Shown here piece after piece: positions 8,051 through 17,919 of a DNA stretch of 20,947 nucleotides (position 1 is the stretch's first letter; each line of letters starts with the position of its first letter). Origin of the DNA: Psilocybe azurescens (Eukaryota; Basidiomycota; Agaricomycetes; Agaricales; Agrocybaceae). A program made the translations under genes and the position numbers. The notes beneath the pieces were generated by a model. It searched no databases. It saw only the letters and a program-made list of their open reading frames with translations, and was not told where the DNA came from. The stretch spans positions 1-20,947 of the forward strand of contig JAJIRX010000637.1 of NCBI GenBank assembly GCA_023853785.1, written 5' to 3'.

Positions 8051-8948
8051 CTAATATTTGGGTTTCTTTCCAGAAATCCTGTAGAAAATGGAGCCCTGTG
8101 TGCATATAGACGCGGTGACATCGAGGATCCCTCCTGTCAAAATGTAGAAGAGGGCTTACGTTGTAGACAGCTTTTACATCCTCCTTCTTCATGCCTCGTG
8201 GATCACTGGGCCAGAGTAGAATGTACGTGGCAAGCCATTCGAATATGGCAGCAAACCACCCAAACTACAGAAACGTTAGCGTGTATGTAAGATGCATATA
8301 GGGATGAATAACCCACAGGATCGTAAGGGTTCCTGTTTCCGTGTACCATACGGACACCCTCGGAGAATGTAAGGTGGGTGTGTGGCTCGGGCGAGTACAT
8401 GTTGAAGATGTAGTCAAACCTGTTGTCGTCGAATTCACCTATAGTGGTGTAGGCACCCGAGTCAGATCCATGCTTTCCCTGAAGTCATGGCACTCAGCAC
8501 TGCAACGCCTTATTACACACTCAAAAATTAGTACGTACCCTGTGCATGTTCTTGATCTTCAGGCGGAAAAGGAGGTCAGGAAGTATACTGCCCCAGGTTA
8601 TGTAACTGTTCGAAATGACAAGCGCACGGCGTGTTACGAGAGGGGTGATATATCCACGTCAACAGGACCACTTACGAAAACCCGCCATGGATGATAAGCA
8701 TAGAAAGAATGGAGAGGAACACGCCAAATTTAATTTCTCGGAAACCTATATACCTGCCAAGCCATCAGTTTACACTTTTCTTATAGGAAGAGACCTTGAA
8801 ATGGGCTAACGTACGTATCGCTGGGCCAGATAATTCCATCGTCGTCTCGGTCGAAGAACGCGACGTGAGCTTGAAGCGCCGTGTTACGCTTGCCAGGTTC
8901 AAATCCTGTGCCTGGAGCTGAAGAGGGGCCATCTACTGGGGCCACCAT
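8051..8948 (-). CDS. Caleosin (EF-hand, heme peroxygenase of lipid droplets), six exons
   Basis: Exons on the minus strand, 5' to 3': 8948-8815, 8753-8676, 8605-8539, 8478-8317, 8264-8160, 8095-8051. All five introns (52-70 nt) start GT and end AG, and the frame closes exactly to 196 residues. Domains: N-terminal QAHVAFFDRDDDGIIWPSDT contains an EF-hand calcium loop (residues 33-44, D/D/D/G/I/D pattern) and the first conserved His (28). A hydrophobic segment (about 54-72) is the expected lipid-droplet/membrane anchor. KNMHRGKHGSDSG holds the second conserved His (92). DPFGWFAAIFEWLATYILLW and GMKKEDVKAVYNGSIFY are the standard caleosin C-terminal blocks. Caleosins are calcium-binding, heme-containing peroxygenases (fatty-acid hydroperoxide-dependent oxidation) on lipid bodies. 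The usual proline knot after the hydrophobic segment is mostly missing: only one Pro in SYITWGSILPDLLF. No frameshift is needed. Start chosen at the only ATG ahead of the EF-hand (context AGAATGG). Confidence 0.93.
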
Positions 8949-9343
8949 TCTGATTTTGGAACGAATGTTGTTGAGAGAGGTTGTAAGAGGTAACGCGCAC
9001 GACCCACTACAAGTGGATTTCCTCGCGGCAACCTCTATGCTCTTGGACCTCTATGATTGGAATATGATGTCATCGGCTGTGAAGCCGTTTGCCGCTCTTT
9101 TTAAATCCAGTTTTCAACTCAGCTCTCGTGCTATCTTCGAAATGTCATCGCCATGACTTTCCGGCATAACTTGATGATATAAATCTCGCAGCAGCAACAG
9201 GGATTTGTAGCATGGCCTTATGTATGCTCTCCCTGTGTTCTCTTCTGGCTTTGACACAGTTTTCTACTCAGGCCTCATAGCTCTCGGGCCGGTTCTTGAA
9301 GACACCGGTTACATTTCAGTTCCTTGAACCTTCAGTCTACTAT
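8949..9343. promoter_or_regulatory. Shared divergent promoter region, caleosin (-) / Nudix (+)
   Basis: 395 bp separate the two start codons, so this interval must hold both promoters. A TATAAA lies at 9178-9183 in the Nudix direction, 161 bp ahead of the first in-frame ATG. A short upstream reading frame of about 22 codons starts at the ATG near 9214 and ends before the gene; it could be a leader peptide or nothing. Confidence 0.5.
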
Positions 9344-10484
9344 ATGATAGCGAGTGAAGCTACTCCCGGAAGCATTCCAATGACAGAACATCCGTCTCTA
9401 GACTCTCATTTCTCGGAGAAAACTCGACAACATGTCAAAGATCTTGTCACTTTCTTCGAAACATCCACAGATGATCAAGAACGCCGAACAGCATATCTGT
9501 ACGTTTCCGCTATCTTATCTGACTTACAGATTACTGCGCTTACGCTTTTTGCTTTGGATGGGTAGAAATGGAGTGGAGCCCTATTCTCGGCTGGCTGCAG
9601 TCCTTGTCCTCTTGTTCGAGAGAGATGGCGTGTTGCGCGTGTTGATGACGACGCGCGGTAAGAATCTGAAAACTCACGGCGGTCAGTCATCCTTACCTGG
9701 TGGCAAGATGGATGTCGAAGATAACAGAGATGTGGTTACTACCGCTGTGGGTCATCAATATTTTTAACCTATATTACATCTTAAGTCTTTGCTTTTGTAT
9801 TACAAAGTACCGGGAAGCACACGAGGAGGTGTCCCTTCCTAGAACCTGCACTCATGTCCACACGCTTGGAACCCTGGATCTTCAGCCATTTCACCATTTA
9901 GTCGTCGCTCCTGTGGTTGCCCTGCTCACCGATAATTCAGTACTCGATGAATTAGTACCACATAAAGGAGAGGTCGATCATATCTTCTCTCATCCATTGG
10001 AAGCTTTCCTAAATCCCAGCCTTGCCGCGGACCTCGAAACGCTTGTACCTCATGGAAGCGACTATTGGCCTTATGAATCTAGATATCATGTATTTTACTC
10101 GCATGTTTACGGCTTGATTGCTCTTTTTTCTGATTCTTATTTGCGTTTAGCACCACAAGGATCATGTAATCAAAGAATTAGGGGAACGACTTATCGTTTG
10201 CACGCCTTTCAGACGAGTGCATCTCCCATAACAGGCTTTACAGCAGAAATTATGGTAAGACCTCAATCTTCGGCTGCATGTCAGTACTTGCCACTGATAG
10301 ACGACAAATGGCATAGATACGAGTCGCGGAAATCGCATACCAAAGAGAGGCCGAGTATGAGAGGTATGCCGTCGACCAAATCCGGAGCTCACAGGCATGG
10401 GTGGAAGCTTTTGAGCAAAACTTCCGAAATCCTAGGCTACTTAGTAAATTTAAGGATAATGGACGATATGGGTTCTCACCGTAG
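9344..10484 (+). CDS. PCD1: Nudix hydrolase, coenzyme A diphosphatase (Pcd1/NUDT7 type), five exons
   Basis: Exons 9344-9498, 9566-9746, 9808-10089, 10151-10254, 10317-10484; introns of 67, 61, 61 and 62 nt are all GT..AG. The UPF0035 signature ahead of the Nudix box reads MTTRGKNLKTHGGQSSLPGG. The Nudix box continues across intron 2 as KMDVEDNRDVVTTA / YREAHEEVSLP, with the metal-binding REAHEE. The C-terminal part YRLHAFQTSASPITGFTAEI and AEIAYQREAEYERYA is typical of fungal CoA diphosphatases, which split CoA or oxidised CoA into 4'-phosphopantetheine and 3',5'-ADP. As given, exon 4 is one base short: from the acceptor at 10150 the frame fits only if the G run at 10181-10184 has five G. 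Then the product is 296 residues. Read straight through without that intron, the frame stays open but inserts about 30 unlikely residues. An alternative ATG at 9380 would remove 12 residues. Confidence 0.85.
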
Positions 10485-10644
10485 CTATGCTGGTGGTCTA
10501 ATGTCCTTTACATATATTTGAAAGGGCATCACTGTCAGCTGTAGAGTCACTTGGCTCTTGTGTTCTTGAGTCGGATATTGGATTTATATTATACATCTCC
10601 ACTAATTTCAAGTTGTTTTCCAGTCAGATGAACCCTGTGGATGA

Positions 10645-10652
10645 CCAACGTC
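10645..10652. repeat. Target-site duplication, left copy
   Basis: CCAACGTC, abutting the left terminal inverted repeat of the DNA transposon. Confidence 0.85.
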
Positions 10653-11548
10653 AGGACCCCTGAAAGTACTATAAAATCCCTGAGGCCGATCCGGATAGAA
10701 ATTGAGAAAAAATCGTCTAAGGCCTTAGGTCTGTCCGGATAATTTTTTGAATTTGGGCAAAAACCCTCAGGTCAGCGGTCCGGATAGAAAACTGGCCTGA
10801 CCAGGAGGCCTGACCCGACTCCGGATAGAAATTTGAAAAAGTCTCACCTAGGAATCGATCTCAAGGCTATAGAAAGACACTTAACAGTGTTATACATGCA
10901 AACCACTAAGCTAAATCAACTTTCTTCATAGCACAGTTCTAATAGTAATCTAAAGTAAATAATGAATGGGCAGTATATTATTTACAAAAATTTCTGCATT
11001 CCGGAAACCGTTCCATAACCTATCTTACCACAAATTCAACGTCATTCTACAAATATTTTCGGTCAAGAATACCACTTACGAATGCAATCCCCATCAGCCT
11101 TCCTCTGTTCTCTCAAGCACGCACCAGAACTCACCCAAAATGGTCTCAAGATTTCTACAGACGATATGAATCTATCTAAGCAGCTAAAGGATAATCTGCA
11201 GAAAGTCTTACGGGCTGTAAAGGCGTTCAGGAAGCAGAAGACATTCGCCGAGGATGACGAGTAGGCTAGGCAAGTTCAAAATACAAGTATAGAATTCGTA
11301 TTGCATGTAGTTCTTTCCTATTTTTATACTACGGCTCCCTTCAATCACATAAAAGGTTTCCGGAGCGAAATTTTATGAATTTTGGCCTTAAATTTTAATT
11401 TTTACAGTCCTGGGATATGCTGCAGGTCACGTCCGGATAAAAATTGCTCATCTCGGAGGCCTGAGCCCCCATCCGGATAAAATTTGGCCAAAACTGTCCG
11501 GATAAAAACGTGAAATTTTGGCCTCAGGCATCTGAGGGTAGGGGTCCT
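10653..11548. mobile_element. Non-autonomous DNA transposon (TIR element, 8-bp TSD)
   Basis: 896 bp bounded by AGGACCCCT at the left and its exact complement AGGGGTCCT at the right. It is flanked on both sides by the identical 8-mer CCAACGTC (10645-10652 and 11549-11556), a target-site duplication. CCTGAGGCC follows inside both ends in inverted orientation (offset 26 bp left, 20 bp right). Subterminal copies of CCGGATA occur at 10691, 10735, 10780, 10821 and at 11433, 11473, 11498, all on the plus strand. No transposase is encoded. An 8-bp duplication is the rule for hAT elements and for the KDZ elements common in mushrooms; which family mobilised it is open. It sits between the Nudix and RSC genes. 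Confidence 0.85.
11082..11264 (+). CDS. Small open frame inside the DNA transposon, unknown
   Basis: 60 codons from ATG at 11082 to TAG at 11262-11264. The second half is hydrophilic and helix-prone (NLSKQLKDNLQKVLRAVKAF, then RKQKTFAEDDE). No domain is recognised. It lies in the middle of the 896-bp element, away from the repeat-rich ends, so it may be a captured host-gene fragment or chance. I would not call it a gene without expression data. Confidence 0.2.
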   Translation: MQSPSAFLCSLKHAPELTQNGLKISTDDMNLSKQLKDNLQKVLRAVKAFRKQKTFAEDDE

Positions 11549-11556
11549 CCAACGTC
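11549..11556. repeat. Target-site duplication, right copy
   Basis: CCAACGTC, identical to the left copy, abutting the right terminal inverted repeat. Confidence 0.85.
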
Positions 11557-11931
11557 TGGCGTCCCAGCGATTCGTGAGCCCCTAACTATGTCGCGATCCT
11601 TATTCGGCCCGCTGATCCGGTCAGGCTTTTGGTAATTAGACGCAAACAGTGAACGAGACCGCAGATTTGTTCAAGTTCAAAACGGTCATTTGAACCTCAA
11701 AGCTACACCACTCTTATGCCTTTATATTATCTGTCCATAATGTCGAAATTCTGACAACCAGGGACCTGAACAAGCCGCACGCGCATTCTTCGTAAACCGA
11801 GCTCAAGAAAAAGCCTCCAAAGAGCCGAATTAAAACGATCTCGAAGCTACTTACCTACCACGAAAGCCCTATCATTCATAACAAAAGCCGTGCATATACG
11901 ATAATTCAACGCGGATACGCCTTTGACAGCA

Positions 11932-14900
11932 ATGCCAATAACACCAGCGCAGAAAGCCGCTATGGAGGAAGTGATCAGCGCCATTTTAGCTGTTCAAGCA
12001 CCTCGAGGAAGGCGCCAGTTAGCTGGAATGTTCACGGAGCTGGTTGACCGGACCTCTTGGCCACAGTACTACGAAGTACGTCCATTTCCACCCGTGAAAT
12101 GCTGTATAAGACTCTAATGAACTGGAATAGGTGATACCTGAACCTCGGTGCTTGAAGAACATCCAGACAGGCATCGCGAAAGGGAGATACAAGGAAGCGA
12201 CAGACGTATACACCGATCTATCTCTCGTGTTTTGGAACGCGTTGTTCTATAATGAGTTAGACAGTCAGATTGCGCTAGATGCAAAGACTCTCAAAGTACG
12301 TGTTTGTCAACGCGTCTCGTCTCGTCTTGTAGTCGGCCGTACTGAGGCTATGGTTTTAGGATCTCTTAGAATCGGAATGGAAGAAACGCACAGTGCTTCC
12401 CATTACTCGCTCTTCTCCCCCACCTTCCTCCGCACAAAAAGTACACGCAGTAACAAAAGAGGTTGCCAAAGAAAAGAAGAAAGATACAGCACCGACTCCA
12501 GCAGCTGCAGCGACACCGGCCCCTTCTACACCGGCCCTTCCTACACCTGCACCATTACCTATTCCTGCTGCTGCTTCTACCCCGGCGCGCACAGTGACAC
12601 CAGCAGTTCAGAATCAGAATCAGAATCAGAACCACGCAACTGCAACACCCACAGCAAGCACCAGCACTTCTGGTTACGCGTACACAAGGCCCGTCCCTAT
12701 TCGCCCGAAATCTGCGCAACGCCAGACGCCCGATATCGACGTGGACGTGGTGTCGCCAGATTCTGATGAGGCGGAATCTGATGGTGCTACTGCTGCATTC
12801 CAAGCGGATCGAGACCCGCAGAGTGAAGAGATCGTGAAGCAGTTGGAGAAGGGCTTGCCGAGATGGCCCGGGTTTGGAGAGGATGGGTGGATGGCGGAGG
12901 CTAAACCTGTATGTTGTCCTTTCTTCATCGATTTTTATATATTTTCCTCATTGTAAATAAAGGAACGCTTCTCAGATATAGTTCATGCTCTCAAGACATT
13001 CAAAGATATCATGTACGTCTTTTCTGCCCGTATGAGTTACAAAAAGTCATTTTCGACTGTAGTGGCAATCGCCTTGCTGTTTGCCTTGAATCAGTACCAG
13101 AGGACTCGTCACCGACGCTGCATCTCTCATCTACTTCCCCAATTTCTCTGAAGCAAATTGAAGTGGGTCTACAAAGATTGCCCTTCTGTATACATGACCT
13201 GACCTTCCTTAAAACTTATAGACGCGAACAAGACACAAGCTATACAAAAGCGCAAAAGAGTTCGATCATGATATGGCACGGCTCTTCGAGAAGGCGCGTC
13301 GATGGCATGATCCTGGCACAGAAGCATATGGCCGAACACTCCTTCTTCAGGTAAATATCCTACCATTTCCTCTATATCCACGGCCGTTTTTCTTATCTTG
13401 AGCGTGGACAGCGTCTTTATCAAGCACTCACGTCCCCCAATCCTCCTGCTGCACCGTATATCTCGACCACTAACTTTGCGGCGCTGCGAGCTGGTCCAGG
13501 AAACGTCAAACCTGTCCACGGTGCTGACAGCGAAGGCGTTCCGAACGTAACGACCCATCGTGTTCTTTCGCGAGACCGGACTTTCGTCGATGAAGTGAAC
13601 TATAAGGGGTGGAAGATCAAGTTGGCCGATTGGGTGCATTTGAGTAACCCTGATGACCCCAGTCGGCCAATAATTGGGCAGGTGTTCAGGTGCTGGGTGT
13701 CGGACGAGTAGTAAGCCTTCTTTGAAAGTGAATGCGATTGATTGACGCTCATATATCACCCTGTTTTTCTAGCGGTAAATCCGGGCGTCCTGGCATCACC
13801 GTGTCATGGTATTACAGACCCGAGCAGGTCGGTGACAATTCCTAAAATAGTGCCCATTCGATTGACTGAAACCCCTTTATGCAGACATTCCACCCATCCA
13901 ACAGACAATTTTGGGAGGGCGAGGTATTCAAAACAAGTACGTTATGTTTATCTCCATTTCTGTAGTGACCGTGTTTAATGAACGGAACCCCTGAAATCTT
14001 CAGGCCACTTCGCAGACCACCCTGTCGAGGACATTATTGAGAAAATCGCTTGTCAATTTACCGCACGGCACATAAGGGGGCGGCCTCGGCCCCCTTTCTG
14101 GTATGTCGGCTTCCCGCTGTACGTCTGCGATTCGCGGTACAACGACCGCGACCGGGTTTTCGTGAGGATCAAGAACTGGAATTCATGTGTTCCTGAAGAG
14201 GTCAGACAGAGTACCGAATTTATGCCGATCTACCCATTTGAGAGGACGGTGTATCCGGTGCGGCACCCGAGTCCGTTTGTGGCCAAAGGTGCTGGTGGAA
14301 AGATCAAAGGACCTGGAGGGATCCTTGAGCCTTCACCTGACCTCGTGGATGGTGTGGATGAGGGGGCGAATAGTAAAAAAGATCGCGAAGCGATGGCGCG
14401 GGCGCTGCAAGAGTGATTAACACTAACACTGCGTATGCAACTCCGTACCAAAACATACAAGCTCCGTATGTCCAACAACAACAACAACAAATCGGCCAGC
14501 GTGTGGGTCCCGACAGGTCGGTGGTTATGGCAGCGGGCGGATTGGCTTCGATAGGTGGTCCTAGCCAGGTGGAGAAGCTTCCCCCCAGACACAGGTATGT
14601 GGCTTTGTTCGCACGCAGAAGGAAGTTGTGCACTTCTGGTTCTGGGATGGTTTTTTGAGCTGATTATCATGCTTCCTTTCCATACATTCATCCTTTCTTT
14701 GCATCTGCCCTGTCATCTTATCGACACCGCGCCTGGACTGGAATGGACTGCCTTATTTTCTCGCCTTCAATAAACAAACAAACAAACATAGCTAAATTGG
14801 TCGACCGCGATCCAGAAACGAACGAGGTTCTGTGGTTCGCAGCTCCGCCTCTGAACATGGCACGTGCGAATGGGCCTCGGCATAGTTTAGCGTACCTGCA

Positions 14901-15075
14901 ATTCCTGGCGGCGAAACGGAAGAAGGACCACACGGAGCATGAAACCGACGACGACGATAAAATGGATCACGATGAAGGCCAAGCTGCGAAGCGCGCGCGT
15001 ACATATGTCGCTCCCACCGTGACGGAGACGATGCAAGCTCTTTGGAGAGAAATGTTTATCGATGGAGCCCGGTAG
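11932..15075 (+). CDS. RSC1: Rsc1/Rsc2-like chromatin remodelling subunit (two bromodomains + BAH), eleven exons
   Basis: Exons 11932-12075, 12131-12295, 12360-12908, 12963-13012, 13063-13162, 13222-13350, 13412-13710, 13773-13827, 13885-13936, 14004-14594, 14792-15075. Introns are GT..AG, 50-67 nt except the last (197). About 805 residues. Bromodomain 1 (about 15-105): WPQYYEVIPEPRCLKNIQ and VFWNALFYNELDSQI with the acetyl-lysine-binding Asn at 89. An Ala/Pro/Thr-rich linker follows with a Gln-Asn repeat and an acidic stretch. Bromodomain 2 (about 275-390): YKSAKEFDHDMARLFEKARR. BAH domain (about 442-585): YKGWKIKLADWVHLSNPDDP, GQVFRCWVSDEY, GITVSWYYRPEQTFHP, GEVFKTSHFADHPVEDII. The end has VDRDPETNEVLWFAAPP. 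This is the layout of Rsc1/Rsc2 of the RSC remodeller, which binds acetylated nucleosomes. As given, exon 10 needs one base gained (near the A run 14375-14380) and one removed (C run 14581-14586); the two cancel. Confidence 0.9.
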
Positions 15076-16180
15076 ATTGATTCTCTGTTCCTCATGCAAA
15101 TCTTTTCTTTTCTTTTGGCGACTCAGATTTGCGCGCGCTCGTCGTCCTTTGTGCAGGTGGGTTAAGTATATATATATGTACGTTCTAATCTCAGTACATT
15201 AGATTGTTTTTTATGTTCCGGTTATCCCATAGTTTGATCAATAGTGTATAAAATACTTCATCAGCTTCCTGATTGTGGAGAGAAAAGATATCCAATCATT
15301 CAACAAGTGGATCAGTCAAAAATTTCGCTATCCGCCCTTCCCCGGAACCGGTAATCAACTGGGGGTAATGATCTGTCACTGGTCAGTTAAATCTCCTTCA
15401 TCGCCGCTCCCCCCCCTCCGGATAATGGTCAGATTTCGACCTAATGAAACGCCTTCAGCGAAACGTGTTTGTTTCAGGTCATTGTAAGTGGGGTCTTTTT
15501 GGTGTATGCGTAGGGTACAGACCCTAGTTACCGTGTTTACAGATTTTTGTTTACACATTGAAGACGTTTCAATTGATTGGACGGTGTGGCCTCAAACTTG
15601 TTATGGCCTCATAGGAACTACATGAACGCCCTTCTTCAGCCCCCATTGCCGAGACGTGGCAATTGGGTGTAATTGGACCTGTTGAAATTGCTTGTCGCAA
15701 GCCATCAGTATCGGTTAAGGTCGGGAGCGCAAAGGTGCGCCGCGCGCGACGCGACCTAGGCTCAACAAACTGAGGAATTTTCTTTCAGTCCTGTTGAGGA
15801 TCCATCGACATCATTCTTAGGTCATTCGCAATGTTGACGCTCCGATGTAGTGTTATGTTTTTAAGCCGTCTTCTTTGCAAAATGAAAAGAAGGAGTGTTG
15901 CCCTGCGGGGACTGTCTTTTGGATCATGGGTAAAAACTCTGCCACATGTATGCACTGAATCCAGACGAACTTTCGGAGGTGCCGGTACTGCCTTAGCTTG
16001 GCCTTGCCGTTTATCTGCATATAGAACCACGGCGCAGACAGGGCGCCTACTTTAGTACTAGATCTCGATTCACGACAAATCTCTCACACTGAACTCACAT
16101 GTATATACATAGCCTTCTGCCCTGGTTTATCAGCCCATCCCTTCCTGTTCGGAACCCTCACTGCGAAATCGGTGTCCGCG
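15076..16180. other. Intergenic stretch, no supportable gene
   Basis: Holds the RSC 3' flank and the upstream region of the membrane-protein gene. Simple sequence includes a short TA run near 15167-15178 and a run of eight C at 15409-15416. A self-complementary ATGTATATACAT near 16098-16109 lies about 75-85 bp ahead of the next start codon and might serve as a TATA region. Open frames here have no recognisable content. Confidence 0.5.
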
Positions 16181-17919
16181 ATGTTGTCAATCCTCCTCAC
16201 GCTGGCAGCCTCGACTTCTTTCGCTCATGGTGCAGGCGTTCTTCAACAACGAGCGGCTCAGACGTCCGCGGTATGCACTTCGGACTTCACTTGGATGGAC
16301 AATGCGCAAAGCACTTCGCCTTGTCAAGTTGTCACTCAGTTGAATGCAATCTGTAACAATGGCAGTACGTTCAGGCTTTGGTCCATGTAACTCATAGCAT
16401 GATACTGAACACCCTTAGATTATGAAATCCCTGCCATTAATGCTACGACTCATTACGACAATCCTGGTGTTAATGTTAATTCCACCCCGATATCTTTTTG
16501 CACATGGTATTAAATATTCAGACATCTTTCGAGCTATCTGGCTGATACACTCCTCAAGTTCTTGGGCTTCGTACAATCTCATCAGTGCATGTACTGCCTG
16601 TCAAAATGCAGATTTCCAGTCCAAGATCGCTATGTATGACCGTCATTTACCGTATCCAAACAGCCATTAATTGTATGCTTGCTTAGATGGTCGGACTATT
16701 CTTCCTTGTGTTCAGGGAGGCTATCCACAAGGTACGTGTTCTGGGTAACCGTTCATCTATCAGTTTGGCTGACTCGCTACCGAAAGTTACTTCCCATCCA
16801 ATATAACGCTACCAGACGGTCTCACTATACCTTTTTGGGCTGGACAAGATCGTGAGTCTCTTCCAATGTAATAAAGCACGTGTCTCATCTTTCAAATCAG
16901 CCACAACCTGGCCCAACGGGAGATTTAGTTTGACGAACGCGCAGCAGATAGCCAGAGAAAGTGAGGAGATCTTTTTCTTAACCCAGTTCTACCTTTACCA
17001 ATATCTTTTACAGATCATGCCGACTTGGGACAAGCCCCTCCTGCTAAGAAAAAGTCAACGAATGTAGGAGCAATTGTAGGGGTGTGATCGGAGGTTTGGT
17101 TGTCATTGCTGCAGCTATCGCAGCGGCCCTTTACATCCTCCGCCGACAACGACAATCCGCTGCTGGTACTCTTCCACTTTCCGACTCGTCGGGTCACATG
17201 CGATCAGTGTCAGATGTAACGACCTCCACACGAGCATATACCACCCTATCCTCAACGCCATTCAAAAGTCCTGGGAGCCCAACCATCTTGACACACAACA
17301 CGAGCGTGCGATCCGTCCCCTTCTTGAGCTCAGTGGCGCTGGCACCATCCCCTATGGAACTGCCAGCCCTCCTCCCCGTGTCCCACTGACAGTAACTTCA
17401 CCCCCTCCTGGAAACCGAGTTGAAGACGTTATTGAACCATTCACAACGCCTCCGCAGCAAGCGAATGTCAGCCACGATCGGAAGCAATCGAATGGGAGTG
17501 GATTCCCTGTTTACGATTCTCCCTCTGCTCCTCCGGTGGGTGGCATGCGAATGGAGATTACTCGCCCTACAACGCCCAGCCAGAGCCAGAGGGTCGGGCG
17601 ATATAATCCTCCTGCCTATTCGGAATCTTCAGTAGGCCACGGCAGTCGGCCCGCTCATCGCGGAAAACAGGCATCGAGCGATACACTTCACTCTCTCGCT
17701 TCGGGCAGGAATCAGGGAGCGCGGCCAACTATTGAACATAGTCCTAGCTCCAGTGGCTCGGGTATGGCTAATATCGTGGGTCAAATGTCTGCATCCAACA
17801 ATGAATCGAGCGGTAGTGGTAGCAATACCCCAGGACACGGCCGCCAAGTAAGCACATCCAGGGACGAGAAACGGAGACCACCGGAAGATGAAAGTATCAG
17901 CGGCCGGGACATCGCCTAA
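16181..17919 (+). CDS. Cys-rich single-pass membrane protein, basidiomycete family of unknown function, seven exons
   Basis: Exons 16181-16364, 16419-16506, 16559-16633, 16687-16731, 16787-16851, 16901-16960, 17014-17919; six introns of 49-55 nt, all GT..AG. About 474 residues. Signal peptide (MLSILLTLAASTSFAHGAG), then an extracellular part of about 170 residues with eight Cys (for example VCTSDFTWMD, SACTACQ, SLCSGRL), N-glycosylation sites (NAT, NST, NIT) and the block LPDGLTIPFWAGQD. A transmembrane helix at about 190-214 has GGVIGGLVVIAAAIAAALYI, stopped by RRQRQ. The cytoplasmic tail of about 260 residues is rich in Ser, Pro and Thr. The shape resembles fungal wall-stress sensors, but there is no WSC domain, so no function is claimed. 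As given, the frame is broken twice: one G is missing at the run 17079-17082 (just before the helix), and one base near 17317-17326 (C run). With both, the model closes exactly at TAA 17917-17919. Confidence 0.82.

Larger units (their letters stand above)
10485..11931. other. Intergenic region, Nudix to RSC gene
   Basis: Apart from the DNA transposon at 10653-11548 I see no gene. 168 bp of Nudix 3' flank lie to the left and 375 bp of RSC upstream region to the right; no clear TATA box was found in the latter. Confidence 0.5.

Noticed and set aside
8341..8694. 117-codon plus-strand open frame
   Set aside because: It lies antisense over the caleosin exons, whose splice junctions and motifs are unambiguous on the other strand.
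8890..8915. tRNA-like T arm (CAGG TTCAAAT CCTG, B-box GGTTCAAATCC)
   Set aside because: No matching A box or acceptor stem at the right distance, and the bases are coding sequence of caleosin exon 1 on the other strand.
9808..10521. Nudix exon read straight through to 10521
   Set aside because: It would include two obvious 61-62 nt introns and replace the conserved AEIAYQREAEYERYA end with unrelated residues.
12356..12592. Ala/Gly-rich minus-strand frame
   Set aside because: It is the antisense of the Ala/Pro/Thr-rich linker of the RSC protein.
12131..12766. 211-codon plus-strand open frame
   Set aside because: Only its first 55 codons are real (RSC exon 2). The rest runs through an intron and then in the wrong frame over exon 3.
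15418..15424. Another CCGGATA copy outside the DNA transposon
   Set aside because: A single 7-mer without the surrounding repeats is expected by chance in 21 kb.
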